Assembly (NCBI GenBank): GCA_022453515.1
Contig: JAJNNY010000100.1
Span: 1-64,000 of the forward strand
Origin: Astrocystis sublimbata
Taxonomy: Eukaryota > Ascomycota > Sordariomycetes > Xylariales > Xylariaceae
Reading direction: 5' to 3'
DNA length: 64,000 nucleotides
Below, in pieces: positions 48,501 to 59,864 of this stretch. The notes under the pieces are model-generated. The model did no database searches and was not told the DNA's origin. It saw only the letters and a list, made by a program, of their open reading frames with translations. A program made the translations under genes and the position numbers. Numbering within the stretch: position 1 is the first letter of the stretch; each line of letters starts with the position of its first letter.

Positions 48501-50494
48501 TTAGGAGACGGTATCTACTGACCACTGATACTGCGAAGCATCGTTAGTATGAATGTTGCAATGGCGGGGTCGGACAACAAGGTTTCTGCGCGCATGAGCG
48601 CATTGTGATGATAGGATGGGCTTACCTGTTTCACTTCCCATTCTGCAATCCACCGGCAAGTAATTATGAGTCGTTCGCGCACGCTTAAGGTCGTCAACAA
48701 CCTGTATTTTTCCGTCGTACTGACCGGGAAAACGCAAGCAAACCACCACTAGAGTATTAGAGGTTAGCTATCGTCACGTGGAGCGCATATCAAGTTTCTG
48801 GAGCAGCTTGTAGTGCAGTTCCGTCCAAAAAGAACAACTTGCACTTTGAGTAACCAGTGAAGCACGTGACAGCGGATATTACTCACGGGGAATGTGGCAG
48901 CATCCTCCGGGCATTCACCATAGGCGTTGCGAATCTGAGCCGCGAGCCAGTCGACGCTCTCAGCCTGCATTTTTCTTACAAATTCGACGCCGACATTGAC
49001 CAGCTCCTGAGTTGGTATAGAATCCAGATTGGCTACTGGAACGGTGGTGGACGGAAGTTCAACCTCCGGGGCCGAGTCTGCACCTGTAGATTCGGATGAC
49101 GAAGGCCTATCCTCGATTGCAGCCGTGTCAGTCGCATGCTGGATTTCGTTTGCCTCAAGCCTTTCCTCCTCAGCCAGGCTGATATCGTCGACCTTCTCAA
49201 TATTGGCTACAACATAACCATCCAACATGCCGTGTCGTGTGGTTTTGAAGCGTGAGAGACCCACAGCCTCTATGACGCTACGGCCATCGACGAGATATTC
49301 GATCTTGATTATCCGCATAAGCGTGCCAAGTTCCATGAAGGATGGTTCGTTGGGATTGAAAGTCGGGCTTGCCAGCACCATGCCGAACATTCGATCACTT
49401 TCCATAGCCCGCCGGATCATGAGACGGTATCGTGGCTCGAAGACATGAAGGAATAGCGGCATTTCCGGGAAAGCTAGTGTGCAGACAAAGAGGGGGATAT
49501 CGAACCCTACTTGGTTGGCTTGCTGTTCCAGCTTATACGATTGAGAGCGGAGATCTATTAGGTCTGCCCAAAACCCATTGATCATCGATGCGAGCCGATT
49601 GTTTGACGGCGCAGCACGCTGATGGGCTTGCGCCTGCATGGAGATTTTGCGCCTGCAAATCGGACACAGGTTGGAGTGGTCGAGGATGCGATCAACACAT
49701 GTCCGACAGTATGTATGCCCACAAGTCGTCGTCATGGGGTCCAGGTAGAGAGCATAGCAAACTTGGCAGTCCATTTCGGTCCTCACGCTTTCCTTCAACT
49801 TGAGGAAGAAGTCGCCGTCAAGGTCGCTGACCTCATCCTCACCGGCACCCACAGGCGAGTACAACACCTCTCCAGTGTAATCCAACTCACCAAGCTCAGC
49901 CAGTGCGTAGGTTGCCAGGATTCTGCCACCGCCCAGCACCCTCGACGCGGATTGCTTCTCCTCCAACGAAGGCAGCCCGGCAACTCCCCACTGGTCGCGG
50001 ACGGTGACATGTGTGGAGAGTTCAGAAAGCTTCTTGGCGGATTGATATGAAGGGAAGACTGTCTTGAAGATGGCCAGAACCTTATTCAGTGTGATATCGA
50101 GGGCGCAATCATCCGCGGCGTGCTCCTTGCCGCAATCGGGCATGGGGCAGTCAAAGCCGCGCAAGCGATCCTCTGTTGCCGGCCAGGTTATGTTCATTCG
50201 CAGGCGAGTTCGAGGCAGACAGGTCCTGCAAATGCTAGTGCCACATGGCAGAGTGGTAGCATCCTGCAGGATATTGCTGCATATCGGACACTGGACTAGG
50301 CGGATGATCTGACGAGCATCTCTGGTCGCATCAAGGAGCAAGCCCGTCGAGTCATCAGGTGGCTCTGGGCTGACGGGCTCGGACATGGCAGCGTCGTCGC
50401 CGGTCCCATCGGTGGCTATTGTGGAAGACGAGCCGTCGTTACGCGGCTGCAACGCATCTGCTTGTGTAGAGGACATGAAGCAGACAAATATCAC
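48501..50494 (-). CDS. RING-finger / LON N-terminal domain protein (LONRF-type)
   Basis: Exons 50494-48887, 48748-48626 and 48530-48501 give 586 aa; the Met at 50476 (MSSTQADALQ) is an alternative start. The intron at 48886-48749 (GTGAGT donor, CTAATAC branch) restores the conserved continuation ATFP|WWFACVFPVS of the LON domain. A first RING-like module is at about 69-130 (CPICSNILQDATTLPCG...C-x2-C). A canonical C3HC4 RING is at about 248-290 (CQVCYALYLDPMTTTCGHTYC...CPICRR). The LON substrate-binding domain (about 335-570) starts LFVCTLAFPEMPLFLHVFEPRYRLM. There is no AAA or protease domain, so it is predicted to be an E3 ubiquitin ligase rather than a Lon protease. Fungal orthologues have the same RING-RING-LON order. 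Confidence 0.9.
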
Positions 50495-52588
50495 ACGGCA
50501 CGGTAAGCAGACGGCTAAAATTGCGCAACCATGGGGAGTGTAAGTGAGAATTGGCGCTCGTCAGCGAGTTGCTTCCCGTATATCGAGCAATCCGCAGAGC
50601 AGAGCAAGGGTGCAGGGAGAGTACCGCCCAGTCGTCTGTAACGCGCCACCCGAGCACAGACGAGACAGAATTATGTAACAAGCGGCAGCGGTTGGGGCAG
50701 AGATGCGATACTAGCAACGACAACGGCAACGACTGCAGCAACGGCAACAGCAACAGGCCGTGATGTTAGCGTGGCGTTGACTGGACTCAATTGCTTTGTC
50801 TTGGAACAGCAAGTTGCGGCTATGATGTATGCGTATGCCGTCGCCTCTTGTACCTAATATGCAAGTTTCACACGGGCACACCACGTCAACGATATACAAG
50901 GAAGAGCGCAGCAGCCGTTCAACCTATCCTAAAACAATGCACGCCTAATAGCGTATGGGTTTCAAGACAAAGGTAGACAGTTGGCGGAGGCAGACAGTCT
51001 GCGATAATTTAGAAGTTAGCGACAACAGCAGCAGCAGCAGCAACAGCAGAGCGAGCGTTCTTGAAGCGAGTTTTGAGCCAACGTACCTACTACGAGTAAG
51101 GTACTAAGCAGGTATTTAGGGACGGTTCGAGTAGGGCGCCATCGAAAGATGTAGCAGTCATCACGCCAGCCCGCGCTGTGCCGCGCCAGAAGCCCAGTAG
51201 GTCGTTTTGGACCTTCTCCCGCTCGCTGGCCAGTGACACAGCGCCGAACGGTGCTGAGAGAGAAGCACGAGTGGGTCCCCCATCCCCGTCTCTTTGAGAG
51301 CGCAAAGCAAGCAGCCACGAAAAAAAAGTGTTGACGTCGAGGCCGGTCGGACGGTGCCTGTGCCAAGCCCTCCTCGGCCATCCACGCTAGCACGGGCTAG
51401 GTACTAGCAGCCCCCCCTAGGAATCAGGGTCTTGACTCAGGCCCTCAGCGAACAGCCAGCAACCTGTGATTGGCCCGTGGACATGTCATTCGTCTATGAT
51501 CCGCCAGATGACGTGAGGATGTCTTCGCGAAAGAGGAAGGATCTCGACACCCACATCAGCACAACGTCCAACTCATTACTACTTGTTACCCTTCAACCTT
51601 TGGTAAGCCCCTCTTGTTTATATCAGGACCGAAGGCCGCAGTGGCAAGATCAACGAACTCGCCCCCCATATCCGACTCTCGGTCAAGACGTCTTCCTGCG
51701 CAGGAGACGAGGGAGTTACGGGTTGGGCCTGATGAGCCGCCGTCATGGACATTGTGATCATATAGTTGAGTTGCGATCGAGATGAGTTGAATAAATGGAA
51801 GCTTCAAAAGGTTACTACGATGCCATGCATGCAGACTAAAAGATTTTGCAAAATTCCGCCCACATCCACATTTTAAATGAACCAGACTCAGGCTATCCGA
51901 CTCCTGTGTTCTGTTTATCAATCTGTAACAGTTCTAAGTATATAACCAGCTCAGTTCGGTTTCGGAGATGGTAGAGTGTTGCACACAGATGGTAAGAAAC
52001 TGCCGTCATCGCTCATCCCGGGGCCGCATGAAGTAGCATATATGACGACTACATCCACCAGCTAGCTAGGTCGCTTATTGTATATACATTTGGGCCTAAC
52101 CACCAGCCACATAACTGTTCACACGTCCTACCTTGGACAATTTAGCATGTTATCATTCAATGGCACCGAGCTGTTATACCATTCCGTTTGTTTTGTTTTG
52201 TTTGGCACCTGTGCCACCAAAATGTTTCACACGTAATGCGACCCGAGCAACTGAATGACAAGAACATTGGATGTAGTGGATATCGCTACTTAGGTAGACG
52301 TTCGTTTCGTTGGACCAGTGCTGACATGGTCGAGTTTACAATGTACTACAGGCATATTTTCCCAGGACTAACCTAACCTTAATGCCCTTTCCCAATGATA
52401 TATGCAAATGCGAGCCTAACCGTTGCGCCCGCTCCCAATTTGAACCTCCTTTCCTTTGAACCAATGAATGTAGGCGTACCCGACCGATATTCGGGGCCAA
52501 GGTCATAAAATCGTAGCATGTAAATACTCCTTATAGTTTTCTAGTCCCCATGTAGTGTTCCCTTTTGGTAGATTTCCTCCCCGATGAT
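50495..52588. other. intergenic with CAA/CAG-type microsatellites
   Basis: About 2.1 kb without a supported gene. CAACGGCAACGACTGCAG-type repeats lie at 50704-50757 and a CAG/CAA run at 51023-51050. Open frames around 51016-51393 are repeat-derived and overlapping on both strands, so I do not call them. Confidence 0.6.
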
Positions 52589-53904
52589 TTATGCATGGCG
52601 TGTGCCGTATTTGTTAACAGCTAACCAGCGGCCAACGTTTCCGAACACGACGCAGCAGCAGAAAAGAACGTTCACCGTCCAGATACCCATAGCGAGAGAT
52701 TGCTGGCTCGCAAGGCCGCCAAGTACCATCGGCTGAGAATCGGTATAGTGGACTGAGTGATTTGAGTGGATTGCCCCGGCGCCGTAAAATCCACCGTGAG
52801 AAGGTACCGACAGCATCGCTGGCACAGGCACCATGTCAGGCTGCAGGCTAGTGAGCAAAGCTGAGCCCGCGAGTCCCACGGCCGACGAGACAATGAAGCC
52901 CGGCATTGAGCCGTCAACCAGGAACCACAGGGCCGGGTTGACAAGTGAAAGGAACAGTGAAACTTGTAATGTCGAGTCCCACGGGAGTTTACGCTATAAC
53001 AGGTAAATAGTTAGCATGGTTGTACTCTGCAGACCCAACGCGAAAGTTGTCGTTGAGATAAGATGATGGGAAAGGGGCAACTTACAATGGCATAAGCTAT
53101 TCCAATGAAGATGCCAATCACTCGAACAGCGACTGCCCAATCGGTGTGCCGCCGTAGATTTGTCTTGGTGTCACCTTCTGTTTCGATGGCGCACCCGCTG
53201 CTGCTGTCGTCGGTGGAACGTTCCCAGATGCCGTCAAACCACGGCAACAGGCAGCCCAGGATGAGCCCCGACATGCCCCAGAAGGCCATGAAGCTCCAGC
53301 TGTGATTGGATGATCCCCTCATCACCTGCCCCATACGGAAGTCTTCTGTTGAGCGCCTGCCTCGCACCGTTGCCACGCCTATGCCGTATAAGACACCGAG
53401 CCCGGACAACAATAATGCTCTTAGCCCCGAGTAGAACATGGCGGTTGTGGTGGACAGAGGCTGCATAGGCGCCGGCTGCTGTGCCGATGAACGTCTTCGC
53501 GCTGGATGTTCTGGGGTTTTCTCTGGCAAGTCGTCGGGTTCGTCCATGGTCATAAATCTCGCCGGTGTCTGAGCGCCCGTCCCCCAGGGGGTACTCCAAT
53601 CAAGCCCAGGTGTATATTTGTCGTTATCGTAGGTCGTGGGGTCATAGATGCCCATCAAGGTTGACGAAGTCAGGTTTATCGCCGACTGTGCGCGGCTGAT
53701 GCTTGCTGACGATTCGGAGCGCATCCGGTTCCGTGGGTTTAGTAGCTTGAAGTTTAGCCAGTCGAGATTCAACGACGAGCCCGTCAGAGGCGTGTGAGGC
53801 AGTGTTTCATGATCGTCTGGTGGCAATGGCTCCCTGGGAGCGATCTTGAATGGTCGGATTGGAATTGGGCGTAATATCGGCGGCCCGTTGGGAGAATCGG
53901 TCAT
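52589..53904 (-). CDS. INS1: INSIG-domain ER membrane protein
   Basis: Exons 53904-53086 and 52993-52589 (92-nt intron, GTAAGT donor, GCTAAC branch, phase 0) give 407 aa. The first ~165 residues are Pro/Ser-rich and cytosolic in character. Six hydrophobic segments follow, including LRALLLSGLGVLYGIGVAT, FWGMSGLILGCLLPWF, VRVIGIFIGIAYAI, LQVSLFLSLVNPALWFLV, FIVSSAVGLAGSALLTSL and WTVNVLFCCCVVFGNVG, the count and spacing of INSIG. INSIG proteins sit in the ER membrane and tie sterol levels to HMG-CoA reductase control. The frame is open further upstream to 54282, but that extension looks like untranslated leader. The Met at 53904 begins sequence of normal composition. Confidence 0.92.
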
Positions 53905-56900
53905 GATGGGCAAGAGCTGGCGAGGTGGCTGTCGTATACAAATCGTATACTCAAGGCGCGACGATACAACCTTATGAACCGAATGTGGTGTGAAGACTTG
54001 GAAACAGGCCGTCGAGGTGTAATTGAGAGGTCTGTTAGTATGCAAAGTGGTGAGAGGAAGCTGTCCAGTAAAGCTTTCTTTGCAATCTAGATCAATCGAA
54101 CTAGAGACGAGGAAAATTGGGATGGAAGTGAAGTGGCAGTTGCTGGTGTATGTATAAGTTCTGATGCGGCGACGGGTAGAATAGGATATGCAAGTCAAGT
54201 CACCCGGGGGAGGTAAGTAGTATTGAAGGGTGGTATTGTGGTAGTATTGCTGGAGGTCTGCAACCGGAGACAGGAGTTCCAAATGAATTACATATACTTA
54301 TGTATATGCACCGCGGGTCGTGAGGAGGGCCAAGGCGAAGTCAGGGACGGGCCCGCCCCAGAACAGCCGCGATGACGAGACGGCGAGCCAGGTTTGTAGA
54401 CAAGTACCATAGTACTTAAGAAAGTACCTCGAGTACCTTGTCACGCTTGTCTCGGCCGTCAGGGATGTGTGTACTGTGCATGCTGTCGAAGAGGAAACAG
54501 AAACACGAGTTCGGCACAGGGCCCTGCACGGACAGGCTGGATCATCCTTTTGTCAGACTTTTCTGGTAGGTAGCGTTTCCTGTACGTAGTAGCGTTCAAG
54601 ATTGTTCATGGATCCACGACCGGGCTTGTTTTTAGGCTTGTCTGGCGTGTCTGGCTGGTGTCAAGTCAGGCCCTCTGGCCAATGCCTGTCCGCGCCTGTT
54701 GAGCCTGTACATGTGACTAGGGCGAGCAAGGGTGAGTTCTGGGCGAGGTCCAGCAATCCTGCCCGCAATAAGCAGGCGGACTAGAGCGCGCCAAAGTGTC
54801 TACGTTGTACCCTAGAGATCAGCTCGCTCGAGGTTAGTGCTGGAGGGGAGGCTGCCGATGGGCGGTCGAAGAGCCGAGGCCCGCTAAACAGCTTAGAAAA
54901 ATGTACAAAATCAGCCGGTCGCTCCAGTCCCCGAGATCGTCGCTCGCTGTGGGGGCGTTGTCGCACTGCCTAGTACCGCCTACGACAGGTACCTCTCGGA
55001 CCTACCACTACCTAAGCCCGCTAAGGTACATGCCTACGGCCGGTACCTACACTCAACCGAGAGTCAAGATCGCTCGACAGTGACGAGATTCGGCAGAACT
55101 GAGCCCACCTCGCCCACCAGCACTCAGTCCACCAGTCCACCCAAACGTCGGCCCAAACGGAAACGGGCAACGTCCCGACCCAAGATGCAAAATATGCACA
55201 ACTGTCTACCTTCAATACAAATACAATCGCCCGAGCACGAACGACCCATATTCTGCCCATATGTGATCGTCAGATCCAAGTTCCTGATACTACCTAAATA
55301 CTACCGGTGCTACCGATTTACATATGAATAAGCTTAGCTTTTTATTTTACATTCCAGCCTGGAGGCTGCCGTAACCCCCGACAAATGTGTGCATAATTCT
55401 GATTTTGATTTGTCTCGATGAAGAATGTCGTCAGGCAACAGTTACAGTTTGCGATGCAAAAGCGAAGATCATGCCCCCAACGTGCCACGAAGCCACAAGC
55501 GACGCGTAACTACCAAGACACCTAAACGCCGAAACATACATCATAGCTCACCCAGACTTTTGTGATTAATAAGACGCAGCCGCAGCACTTGCGCAAGCAA
55601 TATCACCGCGACGTTTCTGATTCCTCATCTTCTGCCTGTGCCTCGCTATGCCTCAACGCGCCTCGAAAGCCACAGCGACGAATTCGGGCACGAAGGAACA
55701 GACCATGTCGAGTGACGTAGGTGCGTGTGTTTTGCGTGCTGTGCGTACAGGCTATTGTATGTATCTGAAATGCACGCTCCTGTACGCGCAGCATGTGCCC
55801 CTTGTCAACAACCCTGTCCAACATCCTGCCCATCCGCCGGCCACTGGACCCGGTCAAGCGGTGCGTTTTTTTTCCTCTGGGCGGCCTAGATCCGAAGGAT
55901 TCAAATATCTGGCGTTCAGATCTAGAGCCCAGCTGATCACGCGCAGCCAACAGATTGAGGATTATACTGTATCCGACCTTTGACCAGGACCTTGTGGTGT
56001 GGTGGCTGATTTGCGCAAGGTGAAAGAAGACATTCTGTATTGGCGAGGTATCACATGCACTGCAGTTGTTCTTAGGAACTTAGCCCATGCCTAGTTCAAA
56101 GCCAGGCGAGCCAGGCACCCCCCAGGATGCCAGGCATGCCAGGGCGGAAACAATGCTGGCATCCTTGAACGTTTGAGAAATGCGACGCTGGAGATCTTCA
56201 GCACGGTTTCTTCAGATTTCGAGTTCGATTTTCCCGCTCCGTGATTCGCCCGCATCGTCCCACACGACGTTTTGCCAATCACTTTCCCAGCTTGCTTTTC
56301 CCGTCCTCCTCCTGGGCATCCGGGCATCTGGGGTAGGGTAGCATCTACCGCTACCACCTACTCCAACAACACGTATCTGTATCTAAATGCCTTGCTCGAT
56401 GGTGCATTGAAACAACACACTCGTACCATATTGAATTATGTCGGCAGTAAAGTAATACCACCAGAGGTGGTATATAGTGGTTCGAGCGTCTTCATATGCC
56501 GGTTCCAGACACGGCAATCCTCGTGCTTAGTATATGAGTTATTACAAGTATCTACCTACCTACCTACTTACTTGCACATACATAGATACGATGTGAGCTA
56601 CATGAGATCAATCAGTCAGAAATAAATACAAATTCCGACCGTCAAGCCTAGATCATGACCAACAACCCCCGCATCATTGCTCACGCGCTCACGCGTGATC
56701 AACATCTAGTGTGGGTGATTAAGTAGTAGGTATGAGGGGTGCATGACCCTCTAGACGACAGAATGTCTTAAAGTGCGGGGGATCATCATGCCTGTCTGGC
56801 TGCCAGACAATACAAAAGAAAAAGAACTCCCCGTTCAGGCCATGTTACCGAGCTGCTGCATCCAGCGATGGCGTTGTTCTAGATCTCGATCTCCAAAATC

Positions 56901-57372
56901 GGCGTGCGTTGGAGAATTGTTGACAAAAGAACATTTTTAGGTTGGTCTACTGGTCTACCGACCTCATGTTGGCGATTTTCGTTCCATCTCATTGGACGTG
57001 GAACTCGCCGTATAGTATATCTGCGCCGTCCTCGTGCAGACTCGTGCATTTCCTGGCGCCTACAATCCTTGAGGGCGCGCTGAACTACTTACCACCAATT
57101 GGACTGGCCCTTTTCCCCGTGGCACAAAACACTAATGTATTGCGCGCTTTTGGTGTGCAGGATCAAGTATGCCACCTCACTACTAGCGTGGTTAGTATGT
57201 TCAACAAACTCAGCTTTGGTCGGGGCGAGATCTTGATCCACATTCTTGGCAAAGCCCAGCTCTCCATCTTTCAGTTTACGGGGAAAAACCACTAGTCGTC
57301 AAGACGCAGCATTTCCCGGAGTAATTGCAAATTAGAATTAAGTACTGCAGATTGTAGTCCATAATCTACTGA
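53905..57372. other. intergenic
   Basis: About 3.5 kb with no gene that I can support. It includes the INSIG leader and promoter (to about 54300), scattered TACCTAGGTA/GTACCT motifs (54400-54430, 54990-55050, 56555-56575) and short frames near 55648-55983 and 56942-57295 with no recognisable protein feature. Confidence 0.5.
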
Positions 57373-58818
57373 CTATTCGTCATCCTCATCGTCTTCACTG
57401 TCCTCATCCTCATCGTCCAGCTGACTATCATCCACATTCTCGTCAAACTCATCGTCGCTATCCACCACGTTCTCTCCCCGGGGTATCATTGCAAATGCGC
57501 TCAGACACGTGATTCGGTTCTCTGTATCGTATGTTCCCAGTAGTTGGCCGATCTTCTTCGTGGGTGTTGTCTTCCTCGCTTCCACCAGGTCCTTTACGCT
57601 CATCTTGAAAAGCCGCACTTTCCCATCGCTACTACCTGTAGATATGACGAGGTCGTCCCCTTGCTCCCCTGTGACCTTGCAGACGGCGAAGTCTTTAATC
57701 CGACTGCTGACACCGGCTTCTTTGCCTCCCACTTGCGCAAGTAACTTGGCGACGGGCAGCTTTCCAGCTTTCTTCTCTGTTTCCGACTCTGTCGACGACA
57801 GATCTTCCGTATTCGTGGAGAAGAACAATAACCTTCCGTCCTCTGTAGATACAACAAGTAGCGAGGAATCGTCCGAGTCCAGTGTTACGTAGCAAAACTC
57901 GTGTATCTTTCTCCGTGGCTCGGGCATGACGCGGCATTTAGGCGTGCTGTCCATGCCGAACACTATGATGTCCCTGTCAAATCCCACGCTGAACTCATCG
58001 CCCTCTTCGGTTGCGCCCCATACCACTTTCCTACCCTCGCCCGGTGAATGCTTGCTTTCGCCGGCTTCTTGTATTACGTCCCGGCCGAAGTTGAGCACAC
58101 CGGCCTTCTTGGCCGTCATGAGGTTCCACAGACGCATGGACCGCTCCCCTTTACTGACGCTGATCATAAGCTTCATGCTCGGATGAACAGCAAAGTCGTT
58201 GACGCCCGAGGGTGTTCCGTCCAAGGCTGCCGTGTCGCCGCTGGGCCGCCCTTGTGGTTTCGGCTTCGGCACCTTGATGGCTGATAAGAGCGACCAGTCT
58301 CTTGTGCGCGTGACGCCTATTGAGGAGTCCTCGGACGAGGAGATGAGCTTGGAGCGGGTGGGAAAGGATAGGGCGGTGATGGTGGATGAGTGATGCAGTA
58401 GAGTGCCAAGCTCGCGGTTCTTGGGGTTTTCGAGTATCTTCCGAGGCGCAACCAGGGAGAGGGTGTCATTCTCTTTCCGCTTGGGCGGGTGGGCTGAGAT
58501 TTGGTAGACGTTGATCCTCTCGTCACTGCTGCCAGACGCCAACATGACCTTCTGGATCTTCCCAGGCTCTGGTGCCGAGGGCGGGGAAACTGCTAGACAT
58601 CTTATTGCGGAGCTGTGGGCGTTGAAGAGAAAGGTATCGGCGAATTCGACCTGGTTATCGGCCCCGATGGTGGCGGTCAATCCGTGAAGAACACGATCGT
58701 AGGAGCCCGTGATGATCTGGATGGTAACGGGTGTAATGGAGGAAGAGGCATCGTTCGAAGCTTTTGTCTTTTTGGTAGGGACCTCCTCTCGGGCGGCATT
58801 TCTCTTGCGTTTCGCCAT
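57373..58818 (-). CDS. MAK11: WD-repeat ribosome-biogenesis protein (Mak11/PAK1IP1 type)
   Basis: Single exon, 481 aa from MAKRKRNAAREE; an upstream in-frame start would add 18 residues. The basic N-terminus is followed by WD40 blades: GSYDRVLHG, FNAHSSAIRCLAVS, MLASGSSDERINVYQIS, LLHHSSTITALSF, KLISSSEDSSIGVT, VNDFAVHPSMKLMISVSKGERSMRLWNL and others. The run of sequence ending in GERSMRLWNLMTAKKAG is characteristic of Mak11/PAK1IP1. The C-terminal 35 residues are almost entirely Asp/Glu (DDEDEDSEDDEDDE). The family acts in nucleolar maturation of the 60S ribosomal subunit. No intron is needed and all blades are intact. Confidence 0.88.
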   Translation of the reverse strand: MAKRKRNAAREEVPTKKTKASNDASSSITPVTIQIITGSYDRVLHGLTATIGADNQVEFADTFLFNAHSSAIRCLAVSPPSAPEPGKIQKVMLASGSSDERINVYQISAHPPKRKENDTLSLVAPRKILENPKNRELGTLLHHSSTITALSFPTRSKLISSSEDSSIGVTRTRDWSLLSAIKVPKPKPQGRPSGDTAALDGTPSGVNDFAVHPSMKLMISVSKGERSMRLWNLMTAKKAGVLNFGRDVIQEAGESKHSPGEGRKVVWGATEEGDEFSVGFDRDIIVFGMDSTPKCRVMPEPRRKIHEFCYVTLDSDDSSLLVVSTEDGRLLFFSTNTEDLSSTESETEKKAGKLPVAKLLAQVGGKEAGVSSRIKDFAVCKVTGEQGDDLVISTGSSDGKVRLFKMSVKDLVEARKTTPTKKIGQLLGTYDTENRITCLSAFAMIPRGENVVDSDDEFDENVDDSQLDDEDEDSEDDEDDE

Positions 58819-59864
58819 TCTGTACGCCAGGCTGCTTTGTTGACAGGAGACGTCGCAAGCGATGCCGATCAAATGCAGTGTTCGAGGTGGGAAGGTTTCG
58901 CGATAGCAGTTGAGCCGTCAGTGAGCGAATGAGCTGGGAAAAAATAAACTGGGGCTATAGTTATCGATTAGACGTAGCCAAGTTACCCGCCGAGCCCGCC
59001 AATGCACCCTGGCATCTGGCGAGAGACTAGGTATCCCCGTAATCCACCTACGACATAATAAAAACAGCCAAAGACACTTCTCACCTGTTGAAGTGCGAAA
59101 CCTAGCTGCTGTGATGGCTGTCTCTTCAATCTCTGGAGCTGATATAGACGAAAACCCAAAGGAAATGCTGTACGTAAAAAGGCTCTGCTTGGTGTGGCAA
59201 ACGTGCCTTATGGCGATGGGGGCCAGCGTTTCGTTAATGCAAGGCGAAACTTTCGTGGATGGTGATCCGTATGCATAGCTGTCCCCAAATCTCATCGAAC
59301 AGGCATATCATTGATAGCTTCCACTATTATTTCAGTACTGGAGTTCCCAATGACTCGGGAGTGGACCATGTGTGTATTAAGCCATCATCTTATGCCTTAA
59401 TTCCAATAGTGAAATTTTCGCTTACCTTTGGTAATAAATACCATCAGTCCTAATGATCTCACCCAACCTGAGATACTACATGCAAACAGGTTCATTGCAT
59501 ATTACAGTCCTGCTGTACTTTGCACAACATTGTGGGATTTAACTTGTTGGGCAAAGTATTACCGGTATTATTGCTGTGTATGGGTATAGCTAATTCGTCC
59601 TGGGGTTCTCCTCCTGTTCATGCATCGTCACGTCGCATTGACCAGCGAAAGACCAGCTAGGGCACCTCCTCAGTTACCAACTGTCGTGCCCGTCTAGGAT
59701 TATATTTTGAGTCAATACCTCCCACCACCAGCGAAACAATCAAGAACTCCACGCCATTCCCCATGACTCCCAGCCCCCCATGAAATGCCGCAAATCGATT
59801 AATAGACAGTATGGAGCACAAGCCACTTGTAAATAGGTTCATAGCACGCGACAATTTCTCAGCT
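58819..59864. other. intergenic
   Basis: Promoter of the MAK11-type gene and 3' flank of the Eaf1-like gene. No structured element or gene seen. Confidence 0.65.

Noticed and set aside
53905..54282. N-terminal extension of the INSIG frame by 126 residues
   Set aside because: Translation is Thr/Ser/Tyr/His-rich and resembles untranslated leader; the Met at 53904 starts typical INSIG N-terminal sequence.
55648..55983. 111-aa open frame, plus strand, with possible small intron
   Set aside because: No recognisable family, overlapping antisense frame of equal length, no clear splice set.
56942..57295. 117-aa open frame, plus strand
   Set aside because: No domain, no signal peptide, weak start context; likely chance.
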